64,000 nucleotides of DNA. Source: Eleftheria terrae. Lineage in GTDB: Bacteria; Pseudomonadota; Gammaproteobacteria; Burkholderiales; Burkholderiaceae_C. The DNA is taken from NCBI RefSeq assembly GCF_030419005.1, contig NZ_CP106952.1, positions 558,001 to 622,000 of the forward strand, read 5' to 3'. The notes under the pieces are model-generated. The model worked only from the letters and a program-made list of their open reading frames with translations. It searched no databases and had not been told where the DNA came from. Positions 18,217-25,518 of the stretch are shown one piece after another. Each line of letters begins with the position of its first letter. Position 1 is the first letter of the stretch. Made by a program: the position numbers and the translations under genes.

Positions 18217-19284
18217 TCACGACGCCCCCTTCGTGTCGTCCGTGACTGCCGGCAGGCGGGTGCCGAAGTCGCGCAAGGAGATGACCCCGCCGCTGCTGAC
18301 CTGCAACACCGCACGCAGGTTGCCGGCCTCGACGGTGAACAGGCAGGTGGCGCCATCCTGTCCCAGGCGCCCCTTGCCGAGGCGATTCGCGGCGAGGAAG
18401 GCCTGCGCGGACTGCAGGTACAACCGCACCGCGTCCCGCGCACCGTCGTGGGCCTCGCCGGAGTAGTGGGTGTGCTGCACGATCTGCAGCACCGCCAGCG
18501 AGATCCGCGCGAAGCCCACCTGCCGCCCGCGGGCGAGCCAGCTGCTCACGGCACGGTCAACCTCTGCCGGCGCCGGCAGGCCGTCGACCTGGGGGCAATC
18601 GAGGGAGCCGAGCAGCAGCGGCAGCAGCGCGTGCAGGGTTGCCGTGGCGGCCCGGGCACGGTCGTCCGGCCCCTGGGTGGCCGGCAGTGCCGCCGCGCGC
18701 TCCAGGTACATCCGGTGGTAGTCGCAGAACTCCAGCGGCGTGCGTGCCTGCTCCACCGCAAACGCGGCCGCCTCCTGGCGTAGCGCCGAGGTGGCACCGC
18801 CGGCGGGCGCCTCGGCGGCGAGCTGGTACAGCGCGAGCGCTTCATCGAAGTCGATGCCCTGGAACAGCGGCGCCGTCGCCACGCCCAGCTCGCCGAGCAG
18901 CGCCGTGCCAGCGGCAAGGTCCTGCGCGGTGAGGAGCTCGTAGTCCGCGCAAAGGCGGCGCAGCTGGGTGGCGAGCACCGCGTCCGGGTCGCCGGCCTGA
19001 GCCCGTGCCAGCAGGCCCAGGTCGGCCGGGTCGAGCGTCATCAGCTTGACCGGGCTGACCTTGAGCCCCAGCCGCGGCAGCAGCGCAAACCGGGAGGCAT
19101 GCAGGCCCTGCTGCACGGCGCCAACCAGGGTGGTTTCATCGGCGAACTCATAGGGCGGGACGGGCGCCGCCGCCGCCCAGGCCAGCCACTGCAGGCCGCC
19201 GTCGACGAAGGCCAGGGACTGCTGGCATGGCGCGGACAGCATGCTCGCCTGCTGGATCGGACGGCCGGCAACAGAGACGGTCAT
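18217..19284 (-). CDS. Unknown 355-residue protein of the R-body operon
   Basis: ATG 19284 follows AGGAGA. The N-terminus has CQQSLAFVDGGLQWLAWAA, then a predominantly helical body (TLDPADLGLLARAQAGDPDA, LLGELGVATAPLFQGIDF) and a beta-rich C-terminus (ATCLFTVEAGNLRAVLQVSS). No transmembrane segment or signal peptide is present, and no known family is recognised. It lies 21 bases behind a Reb-type gene, and 175 bases separate it from the next gene, the widest gap in the operon. Its place suggests a role in R-body assembly or packing. Confidence 0.7.
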   Translation of the reverse strand: MTVSVAGRPIQQASMLSAPCQQSLAFVDGGLQWLAWAAAAPVPPYEFADETTLVGAVQQGLHASRFALLPRLGLKVSPVKLMTLDPADLGLLARAQAGDPDAVLATQLRRLCADYELLTAQDLAAGTALLGELGVATAPLFQGIDFDEALALYQLAAEAPAGGATSALRQEAAAFAVEQARTPLEFCDYHRMYLERAAALPATQGPDDRARAATATLHALLPLLLGSLDCPQVDGLPAPAEVDRAVSSWLARGRQVGFARISLAVLQIVQHTHYSGEAHDGARDAVRLYLQSAQAFLAANRLGKGRLGQDGATCLFTVEAGNLRAVLQVSSGGVISLRDFGTRLPAVTDDTKGAS

Positions 19285-19305
19285 GGCGATGTCTCCTGTG
19301 GCGGA

Positions 19306-19653
19306 TCAACCTGCGGGGAAGCCCTTGAGCACGGAGGCCGCCGCCGAGCCGACGCGCGCGAAGTCCTCCGTCGCCCCCTGCACGAGCGCCTGGGCTTGCG
19401 CCATGGCCTTGGCGTACTTGTCGTCGCCCGTCGCGAGGTACTGGGCCATGGCCACACCGGCGGCGGTGGTGGCGATCGTCGAGATATTGCGCAGCGCGTC
19501 CGCAGCATCCTGCACCGCAATGGCCGTCGACTGGGCGACCGACTGGTAGGCCTTGCCGGCGCCGCTGGTCAGCACGACCTGCGGGCTCATGGTGGCCTGC
19601 TGGACCTGGTTGATGACGTCGATGACCTGGGCGTTGACCTTGGTCGGGTCCAT
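19306..19653 (-). CDS. Divergent RebB-family R-body protein
   Basis: 115 residues, start preceded by AAGGAG. It begins MDPTKVNAQVIDVINQVQQ, the same VN-Q-V-D-x(3)-Q start as the canonical Reb proteins of the cluster, and continues with an Ala-rich hydrophobic helix (VAQSTAIAVQDAADALRNIS). The C-terminal extension (DDKYAKAMAQAQALVQGA) is longer than in the four near-identical copies. R-body subunits polymerise into coiled protein ribbons in the cytoplasm. Function is assigned by family and position. Confidence 0.75.
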   Translation of the reverse strand: MDPTKVNAQVIDVINQVQQATMSPQVVLTSGAGKAYQSVAQSTAIAVQDAADALRNISTIATTAAGVAMAQYLATGDDKYAKAMAQAQALVQGATEDFARVGSAAASVLKGFPAG

Positions 19654-19707
19654 GGGGGCTCCTTGGGGTGGCGGGTGGGCGTCCAGCGTGAGGCATCAGC
19701 CGCAGGG

Positions 19708-20286
19708 CTAGCTTGGCGCGTCCGGCGAGGGCGCGGCCGCCGGCACCGGGCCGGGAGCCGGCGCGAGAGCGGGCGCCGGCGCGGGCGGCTGAACCGGGGC
19801 CGCTGGTGCGGCCGGCGTGGGCGCCGGCGGCGGCGCAGCCAGGGCGTGCAGCGCCTGCAGGTCGGCGCTTGCCGTGGCCGCATCGGTCGAGGCGGCCTGC
19901 GACTGCGCCTTCAGCACCTCGATGGCACCCTGGCCCTCCGCCATCGCCGCGGCGATCACCGCGGCCGGCGGCGCCGGCACGGGCGGCGGGCCGGGCAGCG
20001 GGCTGACCACCGGTGGCGGGCCGGGCTGGGGCGCGGGCGGGGGCGGCGCCACCGGGAACGGGGCCGAGAGCATCTTGGCGCAGGCCGAGGTGACAGCGGC
20101 CGCGCCGATCATGCTGGCGCTCTGCTGGCGGTTGACCGCGTTGTACATGGCCATGCCGAGCGTCTCGAGGAGCACGGCATCGAGCATGCCGAGCGACTGG
20201 GATGGGGCCTGGCCGCCGGCAAGCGTCACGATGCCGCTGATGGCGTCCACCACCTGGGCGTTCACGCTGCTGCTGTCGTTGGTCAT
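19708..20286 (-). CDS. Divergent RebB-family protein with Pro/Ala-rich tail
   Basis: 192 residues. The first ~75 follow the Reb plan (SVNAQVVDAISGIVTLAGGQ ... MAMYNAVNRQQSASM). A Pro/Ala-rich tail of about 60 residues (repeats of PAPAP) and a short helix lie C-terminal to it. The start codon overlaps the stop of the preceding gene (TGATG), giving tight coupling. The tail may act as a spacer or docking arm on the ribbon surface. It is one of at least seven Reb-type genes in tandem. Confidence 0.72.
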   Translation of the reverse strand: MTNDSSSVNAQVVDAISGIVTLAGGQAPSQSLGMLDAVLLETLGMAMYNAVNRQQSASMIGAAAVTSACAKMLSAPFPVAPPPPAPQPGPPPVVSPLPGPPPVPAPPAAVIAAAMAEGQGAIEVLKAQSQAASTDAATASADLQALHALAAPPPAPTPAAPAAPVQPPAPAPALAPAPGPVPAAAPSPDAPS

Positions 20287-20519
20287 CACGGGGAAGCTCC
20301 CTTCTGAAGGATCATTGCGAGGACCTGGGCCACGGCTGCAGCGGCAAGGACCTGTCCCCGCTGCTGGTTGGCGGCCGCGTTCTCCATCGCAAGGCCGATG
20401 CTGTCGGCCATCGCGACGTAGGTGCTTGCCATTGCCCATGCAGGCGCTTGACCGATCGTCGCCAAGGCACAGGTGTCGGGCGGGCCGACCAGGTTGGCGA
20501 CAGCTGGGGTTCGCGCCAA
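20286..20519 (-). CDS. Divergent RebB-family protein, TTG start
   Basis: 77 residues with a TTG start preceded by GGAG at eight bases. The conserved part (ATIGQAPAWAMASTYVAMAD, ENAAANQQRG) aligns with GDAPAIAMGNLYQATAQAL ... NATNAQQQS of the canonical copies, which supports the TTG rather than a later ATG. The stop overlaps the next start as TGATG. It is shorter than its siblings at the C-terminus. Confidence 0.65.
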   Translation of the reverse strand: MARTPAVANLVGPPDTCALATIGQAPAWAMASTYVAMADSIGLAMENAAANQQRGQVLAAAAVAQVLAMILQKGASP

Positions 20520-20580
20520 GCGAGTGCTCCGGCGGCCGCGGCTGCGGTTCAGCCTGTGGCGGCCCGGTGTGCCAGGCGCT

Positions 20581-20853
20581 TTACTTCAAGCCAAGGATCT
20601 CGGCGGTCGCGTGGCCTTCGGATGCGGTGTCGATCGAGTACAAGGTGGAGACGCCCTGGGTGGTCGACGCCTGCATCGTCACGTAGGACTGCTGCTGGTT
20701 GTTCGTGGCGTTGTGCGCTGCGTTCGACAAGGCCTGGCTGGTGGCCACGAACAGGTTGCCCATGGCCACCGCGGGCGCATCGCCCACGACCTTGGTATTG
20801 ACCTGCGACACGGAATCGGTGATCTGGCTGTTGACCGAAGTAGGGAATGCCAT
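20581..20853 (-). CDS. rebB: RebB-family R-body protein, copy 4
   Basis: 90 residues, MAFPTSVNSQITDSVSQVNT start and GDAPAVAMGNLFVATSQALS core, with AAGGAG upstream. It is the most divergent of the four MAFPT-type copies (TMQASTTQGVSTLYSIDTAS near the end). R-bodies are coiled ribbons that extend when pH drops and can burst membranes; RebB-family proteins are their subunits in Caedibacter. It is in tandem with three close paralogs, 56 bases behind the previous one. Confidence 0.85.
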   Translation of the reverse strand: MAFPTSVNSQITDSVSQVNTKVVGDAPAVAMGNLFVATSQALSNAAHNATNNQQQSYVTMQASTTQGVSTLYSIDTASEGHATAEILGLK

Positions 20854-20909
20854 GGTGATGCTCCTTCAGTTTTGCAAACGGCGGGGAATGGGGCTGGCGG
20901 CCTCGGCCG

Positions 20910-21176
20910 TCAGGCCAGGATCTTCTTCGTCACGGCGCCGGTGGTTCCGACGTCCAGCGAGTACAGCAGCGAGACGCCCATCGTCGTCGCCGCCTGCGAC
21001 GTGACGTACATCTGCTGCTGGGCCAGGGTGGCGTTGTGTGCCGCGTTGGCCAGCGCCTGGGCGGTGGCCTGGAACAGGTTGCCCATTGCGGTGGCCGGGG
21101 CGCTGCCCAGCACCTGGAGGTTGGCCTGCGTCACCGAGTCGGTGACCTGGTCGTTGACAGCGGTGGGGAATGCCAT
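20910..21176 (-). CDS. rebB: RebB-family R-body protein, copy 3
   Basis: 88 residues beginning MAFPTAVNDQVTDSVTQANL, with GSAPATAMGNLFQATAQALA and NATLAQQQMYVTSQAATTMG. The ending GAVTKKILA is basic, while the other copies end differently. It shares the N-terminus and central helix with the flanking copies, so these are tandem duplications that have begun to diverge. It is 29 bases downstream of copy 2 with its own ribosome-binding site. Confidence 0.85.
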   Translation of the reverse strand: MAFPTAVNDQVTDSVTQANLQVLGSAPATAMGNLFQATAQALANAAHNATLAQQQMYVTSQAATTMGVSLLYSLDVGTTGAVTKKILA

Positions 21177-21205
21177 GTGGTCAGCTCCTTGGCTTCAGAC
21201 GCCGC

Positions 21206-21475
21206 TCAACTGCCCAGCACCATCTTGGTCGCCACGCCGGTGGAGGCGGTGTCGATCGAGTACAGCGTGGCGACACCCATCGTGGTGGCCGACTGCGCGG
21301 TGACGTAGCTCTGTTGCTGCGCGTTGGTGGCGTTGTGGGCCGCGTTGGCCAGCGCCTGCGCGGTGGCCTGGTAGAGGTTGCCCATCGCGATCGCCGGCGC
21401 GTCGCCCAGCACCTTGGTATTGGCCTGGGTGACGGAATCGGTGATCTGGCTGTTGACGGAGGTGGGGAATGCCAT
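21206..21475 (-). CDS. rebB: RebB-family R-body protein, copy 2
   Basis: 89 residues, almost identical to the first copy over residues 1-83 (MAFPTSVNSQITDSVTQANT, KVLGDAPAIAMGNLYQATAQ, YVTAQSATTMGVATLYSIDT); only a few substitutions and the last residues (MVLGS) differ. The near identity indicates recent duplication or gene conversion. It lies 41 bases behind copy 1. Predicted to polymerise with the other Reb proteins into an R-body. Confidence 0.88.
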   Translation of the reverse strand: MAFPTSVNSQITDSVTQANTKVLGDAPAIAMGNLYQATAQALANAAHNATNAQQQSYVTAQSATTMGVATLYSIDTASTGVATKMVLGS

Positions 21476-21516
21476 GTCGTGCTCCTTCTTTCTTGCCGCA
21501 GGTCAGCTGCGCCCGC

Positions 21517-21807
21517 TCAGCCGCCCAGGCCCTTCACGCCGGTGCTCAGGACCTCCTTGGTGGCCACGCCGGTGGACGCCGTGTCGATCGAGTACAGGGT
21601 GGCCACGCCCATCGTGGTGGACGATTGCGCGGTGACGTAGCTCTGCTGCTGCGCGTTGGTGGCGTTGTGGGCCGCGTTGGCCAGTGCCTGGGCGGTGGCC
21701 TGGTAGAGGTTGCCCATTGCAATGGCCGGTGCATCGCCCAGCACCTTGGTGTTGGCCTGCGTGACGGAGTCGGTGATCTGGTCGTTGACGGACGTCGGGA
21801 ATGCCAT
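21517..21807 (-). CDS. rebB: RebB-family R-body protein, copy 1, first gene of operon
   Basis: 96 residues, start ATG 21807 with CAGGAG seven bases upstream. Same MAFPTSVNDQITDSVTQANT N-terminus and GDAPAIAMGNLYQATAQALA core; C-terminal extension EVLSTGVKGLGG. It is the promoter-proximal gene of an operon that runs on the minus strand for about 8 kb down to 13789 with gaps below 180 bases. Reb proteins of this size are the building blocks of R-bodies. Confidence 0.88.
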   Translation of the reverse strand: MAFPTSVNDQITDSVTQANTKVLGDAPAIAMGNLYQATAQALANAAHNATNAQQQSYVTAQSSTTMGVATLYSIDTASTGVATKEVLSTGVKGLGG

Positions 21808-22790
21808 GATTTCTCCTGCAGTGATGAAATGGGGCTTGCCGGACCGGGCCGGGTCGTGACGGGGTTCGGTGCTTTCGACATGCGAGGCGTTGTGGCCCTG
21901 TGTCGTCGCCTTTGCGAACTGACTGACATGTACAAATTTCCTTACGCCGTGAAGTCATCCTAGGGAGGGACGCCGGCAGCCGATAGGCGCAAATGACGGA
22001 AAAATCCGGCCTGGATGCGGAGATTCGCGGTGGCACGCACTGCCGGCCGGCTGCCAATGCAGGCAGATCTGCCGCAGCCTGCCGTCTTGCCGAGGTGCTT
22101 GTGACGGAGGCGCTCCACGGCACTCACGGCGCAAATGCCGATACGCGGCAGATTTGCCGACGGTGTTGGCGGGTCGTTCTCGAGCCCCGCGGCACGGCAG
22201 GCGAGGCGAATGGCATGAGGCGGTGGCTTGCTGCCAGCGCGGTGGTTGGCCGGCGGCGCTGAGGCCCGGCGATCTGGCTGAGGTCAGCCTGGCGAGGCCG
22301 CGCTACTTGTTGGCATCGAACCCGGGAGGCAGTCGAAAGCTGACGCTCGACGTGCCAGCACGGCCTGTTGGAGCGCAGCCCCACCTCTGACCCTGGAGCG
22401 GGGCGAAAACGCCAGCTCCGCTTGTACCCATGGCGTGATCGGGTCGACCACCTTCGCCGAAAGCGTTCCTGGGAACGGTTGGTCCGCCGCCTTCGAACAG
22501 AAGCTGTCGACACTCAGGCGGTCGCGCAATGGCCGACCGCTGCGGTTGCCGCGGCTCAGTCGAGCGGCGGTTATGGGAAGACGTCAGGCTCGAGAGGGGC
22601 GCCGCGTGCGGGAGGCGCAGATGGCCTGCTTCCCAAAGGCCCGGCAGTCCAGGCGTGGGGTGATAGCGAGGCACCCGCGTCCCCGCTTCCTGGCCGCATG
22701 CCCGGCGCGCGCGGCGGGGGCGCGCCTGCCGAGGCCGGCTGATGCCGGCCGATGCCGGAAGGCCGGGGCAGGCGCTTCGCTCGGCCGACG
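21808..22790. other. Long upstream region of the R-body operon
   Basis: About 980 bases without a supported gene. The part next to the first Reb gene (21808-21960) is relatively AT-rich (GTAAGGAAATTTGTACATG on the minus strand) and probably carries the promoter. No convincing sigma-54 -24/-12 pair was found. Inverted-repeat sites lie at 22062-22159 (separate entry). From about 22300 to 22790 only shadow frames are present. Confidence 0.4.
22062..22159. promoter_or_regulatory. Pair of palindromic sites upstream of the R-body operon
   Basis: GGCAGATCTGCC (22062-22073, perfect palindrome) and CGGCAGATTTGCCG (22146-22159, one mismatch at the centre) are 85 bases apart centre to centre, about eight helical turns. 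Both read GGCAGATyTGCC. Their spacing and location 250-350 bases upstream of the first Reb gene suit a dimeric activator acting at a distance. The cognate regulator is unknown. Confidence 0.45.
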
Positions 22791-23366
22791 TCAAGCGGCT
22801 GGGGAAACCCGGGTGGACTCCAGCACCTCTGCAAGGGGCTCCAGCGCGACCGTGGCCTTCTTGGCAGACACCTTCTTCGGTACGCGGGCCGCCTTTGCCG
22901 TCGGTTGCGGGGCCGGCGCGGCGGGTGCCACGGGAGGCGTCGGCGCCTCGGCTGCGGCCCCCTTCGACTTGAGCGAGGGCTTCTCGGCCTTGCGGCGGGC
23001 CGGCTTCACCGCGTCTGCGGCCGGCACCGCGGCGTCATTCTGCGCAGCCAGCTTCTTCTCGAGTGCCTTGATGCGTCGCTCGGCTTTTGCCAGAGCATCG
23101 CGGGTCTCCTCGTGGGCCGCGCGCTCGGCGTCAGCTGCGCTTGCTTGCTGTGCGGCGAGCTTCTTGTTGTCGGCCTTCAGTGCCTTCAATTCGCCCCGCG
23201 CCTTCACCAGCTTGTGCAGTGCTCCTGCCGAGATCTCGACGGACCACTCGCCCTCCTTGTCAGTGACCGAATTGAAGTCCACCTTCTCGCTCACCAGGAA
23301 GGCGAGCTTCTTGGGCAGCTCGGCCCGGCCGGCCTCGATGCGAGCACGATCAATTTTCTTTGCCAT
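22791..23366 (-). CDS. Hypothetical coiled-coil protein with Lys/Ala/Pro-rich tail
   Basis: 191 residues from ATG 23366. The N-terminus MAKKIDRARIEAGRAELPKK is followed by a short beta region (SVTDKEGEWSVEIS) and a coiled coil at about 55-115 (LKALKADNKKLAAQQASAA, ALAKAERRIKALEKKLAAQ). The C-terminal third is a histone H1-like Lys/Ala/Pro tail, often nucleic-acid binding. No family is recognised. Codon bias supports it strongly. Confidence 0.7.
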   Translation of the reverse strand: MAKKIDRARIEAGRAELPKKLAFLVSEKVDFNSVTDKEGEWSVEISAGALHKLVKARGELKALKADNKKLAAQQASAADAERAAHEETRDALAKAERRIKALEKKLAAQNDAAVPAADAVKPARRKAEKPSLKSKGAAAEAPTPPVAPAAPAPQPTAKAARVPKKVSAKKATVALEPLAEVLESTRVSPAA

Positions 23367-23582
23367 GTTGTTCCGAAAGAGTGTCAGCAAACAGTTGCCG
23401 GGGCGAATGGTACATGCCGTGGCAAGGCGGGCCCCTGATGGCTGCAGCGGCAGATCGTCGGGCGGCGGGCCGCTGGCGAGCCCCTGGCGGACGGCCACAG
23501 GTGGCGCATCGCGCCAGGTCGCGAGCCCCTGCCGGGTGACCGCAGGTGGCCTGCCGGTGAGCGGGCTGTGCGCGAGGGCTGC

Positions 23583-23972
23583 CTACTTGAGCAGGACCTT
23601 GGCGAACGGCAGGGGCCTGAACTCCTTGAGCATTTGCTGCGTCTTTGCCCTGGCGCGGGGCGGGACCCGGCCCTCCAGGTCGAGCACGAGCACGCCGGCC
23701 TGCGCCGGATCGGCGCTGGCCTGGCCCCAGGTGCGGTGGGTGAGGCCGGTTCTCTCCCGCAACTCCTCGGCCAGCAACTTGCCGTTTCGTGAGCGGTGCA
23801 ACGTGAAGCGGTGGTCTTCGGGGCGCTCGCCAAGCACGAGGCCGAAGTTCAGCGGGCCGTGGGCTTTCAGCTGGCGAAGACACCTCTGCAAGTGCTTCTT
23901 GTAGGCGGGGCGGGCGAGCATGGGGTCTTCCCCGCCAGGGGCTTTCGGCTCGGTTTGAGGGTTCTTCTTCAT
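23583..23972 (-). CDS. Small basic hypothetical protein
   Basis: 129 residues from ATG 23972 with AGGA upstream. The sequence is charged and basic with a central LGERPEDHRFTLHRSRNGKL block and LLAEELRERTGLTHRTWGQA, followed by a Val/Leu strand (AGVLVLDLEG). The pattern suggests a small intracellular alpha/beta protein. It follows the same orientation as the coiled-coil gene 216 bases downstream. Function unknown. Confidence 0.65.
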   Translation of the reverse strand: MKKNPQTEPKAPGGEDPMLARPAYKKHLQRCLRQLKAHGPLNFGLVLGERPEDHRFTLHRSRNGKLLAEELRERTGLTHRTWGQASADPAQAGVLVLDLEGRVPPRARAKTQQMLKEFRPLPFAKVLLK

Positions 23973-24446
23973 CTCGATCGTCCTGCTCCCATGGGGTGGC
24001 CCGAGGGCCGGTGGACCATGTCCTTGCATACGTGCCGGTGGAGCACCGATGGGCGCATCAAGGCGGCTGTTGCGCATTGTTCTCGGGCCCCAGCCGCCAT
24101 GGCGCAGGCCGGTGGAGCGTTGAATCCCTGCCATGAGTGGCGCGAGGCCGCGGACGGTTCCGTCGCTGGCCTCGCCTGGTTGACGGTGGCGCGGAGTGAC
24201 CGGACCGAGCAAGATCGCCCCATCATGGCGGGATGCGTGCCTGACGGCGGTCAGGCGGATGAATCCTCATCCTCGGAGTTCGGCATGCAACAGATGGTGC
24301 AGCCGGGCGGCCGCAACAGCATGGCAGCCGGCGGCCTCCGGAGCGGGCTGCAGCGATTCGGGCCGGCCAGCACGTTCGGGCGGTTGCCGCTCGGCATGGC
24401 GGCTTCGCACTGAACTCTGAAAATCCAGCCGCCAGCGGTGCGCTGT
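23973..24446. other. Intergenic region, nothing supported
   Basis: About 470 bases between the small basic gene and the Rnk-like gene. Translations in all frames are Arg/Ala/Cys-rich with no homologous-looking segment and no repeat was seen. Confidence 0.4.
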
Positions 24447-24857
24447 CTACCGGTCGCCGCGAGCAGCGGCGTCAGGCGGCAGCACCTGCACGCGATAGCG
24501 CTCGCCGGTGGGCCCCGACCATTCGATCCACTCTCCCATCCTCGATCCGATGAGGCTCAGTCCCAGTGGCGACAACACCGAGACACGTCCGTTGGCCGGA
24601 TCGCTGTCCGGCGGATAGCAGAGCACCACCGTGTACGGCGGGCCACCGGCCTCCGCCCGGAGGCTCACCGGCGCTTCGGAAGCGACGATGTCCGCGGTCC
24701 ACCGCGGCGATTCGACGATGTCGGCGGAATCCAGCAGGTCCTGCAGCGTGGTGAGGAGCGCCGGCGACAGCTGGGTCCCGGCGGAGCCATTCAGGATGGC
24801 GGTGAGCCGTGCGTGGTCATGCGATGCAAGCAGGCGGTCTTGCGCAAGTACTTCCAT
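24447..24857 (-). CDS. rnk: Rnk / GreA-C-like transcription-associated regulator
   Basis: 136 residues, the usual length of Rnk (regulator of nucleoside diphosphate kinase). The N-terminus is a short helical part (LLASHDHARLTAILNGSAG, PALLTTLQDLLDSADIVES). The C-terminal half is the GreA/GreB C-terminal fold: YTVVLCYPPDSDPANGRVSV, LSPLGLSLIGSRMGEWIEW, the last block being the diagnostic P-L-G-x-x-L-x-G-x-x-G-D-x-I/V pattern of the family. Binds RNA polymerase in E. coli. It is a monocistronic gene here, with no relation to its neighbours evident. Confidence 0.82.
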   Translation of the reverse strand: MEVLAQDRLLASHDHARLTAILNGSAGTQLSPALLTTLQDLLDSADIVESPRWTADIVASEAPVSLRAEAGGPPYTVVLCYPPDSDPANGRVSVLSPLGLSLIGSRMGEWIEWSGPTGERYRVQVLPPDAAARGDR

Positions 24858-25379
24858 GAAGCACTCCTGTCATCAGTCAGGGCCCGCCGCAGGGACGAGC
24901 CGATGTTCGCGCGGGTGATGGCCCGGCGACCTGAAGGAGCAATGCGCAAAGGGGGGATAGGGAGGGAGGTCGCCGGGCTCAGGGATGTGCGGCGAGTGCA
25001 GGCGTGGGTCCGGTGCCGACGATGACAGACACGGTGACACCCCCGCCGAGCCGCTGGGCAGCGGGCTGGCAGTCGAGCGTGGTGGGCACGCGGAGGGGGT
25101 GGGGGGTCATGGGGGGATTGTAGGGTAGGAGGTGCGATGGTGCCGGGTGCGGCCGACTGGAGCAGCGGGCACCGGGTGGTGCGGCGGACCGAACATGGAG
25201 ACCGCGCACCCGTTCTGCGTTTCGGCCCCGCTTCTCCGGAGCTCCTCGGTAGCGCTGCGGGGGCCGCCTGCGTAGAGAAAACACGGTCACCCGCCACGGC
25301 CATGGACCTCGCCTGCGGGGCCGCAGTGAATCCCTGCGCGGAATGCGGGCGAGCCGACGCCGGCCACTCACCATGCGTT
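24858..25379. other. Intergenic region, nothing supported
   Basis: About 520 bases. No coding segment or repeat was recognised. There is a C/G homopolymer-rich patch near 25085-25125 (GGGGTGGGGGGTCATGGGGGG). The region to its right (25380-25518) is a duplicated upstream segment listed separately. Confidence 0.35.
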
Positions 25380-25518
25380 GGCCACTCCAATGGAACTCAG
25401 TCCTTGCCGCAACCACTCATGGGCACGCGGATCATCGTCTGATGCGCATGCAGTCTGCCCTGAGCCAGGTATCACCACGGTCGCGGGCCGGCCCGATCGA
25501 CCCCCATCAAGGAACCAC
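25380..25518 (+). repeat. Duplicated upstream segment, copy A
   Basis: This ~140-bp stretch ends in CCGATCGACCCCCATCAAGGAACCACATG and recurs, inverted, upstream of the paralog at 33438-33575. Shared pieces in order are CACTCATGGG, TGATGCGCA, GTCTGCCCTGA, GTATCACC and the ribosome-binding site AAGGAACCAC. Regulation of the two paralogs is therefore probably the same. Confidence 0.7.

Noticed and set aside
20581..21807. Regularly spaced repeated DNA that could suggest a CRISPR-like or satellite array
   Set aside because: The repeats are four protein-coding Reb paralogs of about 270-290 bp with intact frames.
22435..23904. Long plus-strand open frame opposite the coiled-coil and small basic genes
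   Set aside because: Ser/Arg/Ala-rich shadow of two well-supported minus-strand genes with proper ribosome-binding sites.
25378..25518. Upstream in-frame extension of adaptor A (start at 25378)
   Set aside because: The region is the non-coding duplicated segment also found upstream of adaptor B, and ATG 25519 has AAGGA at the right distance in both copies.
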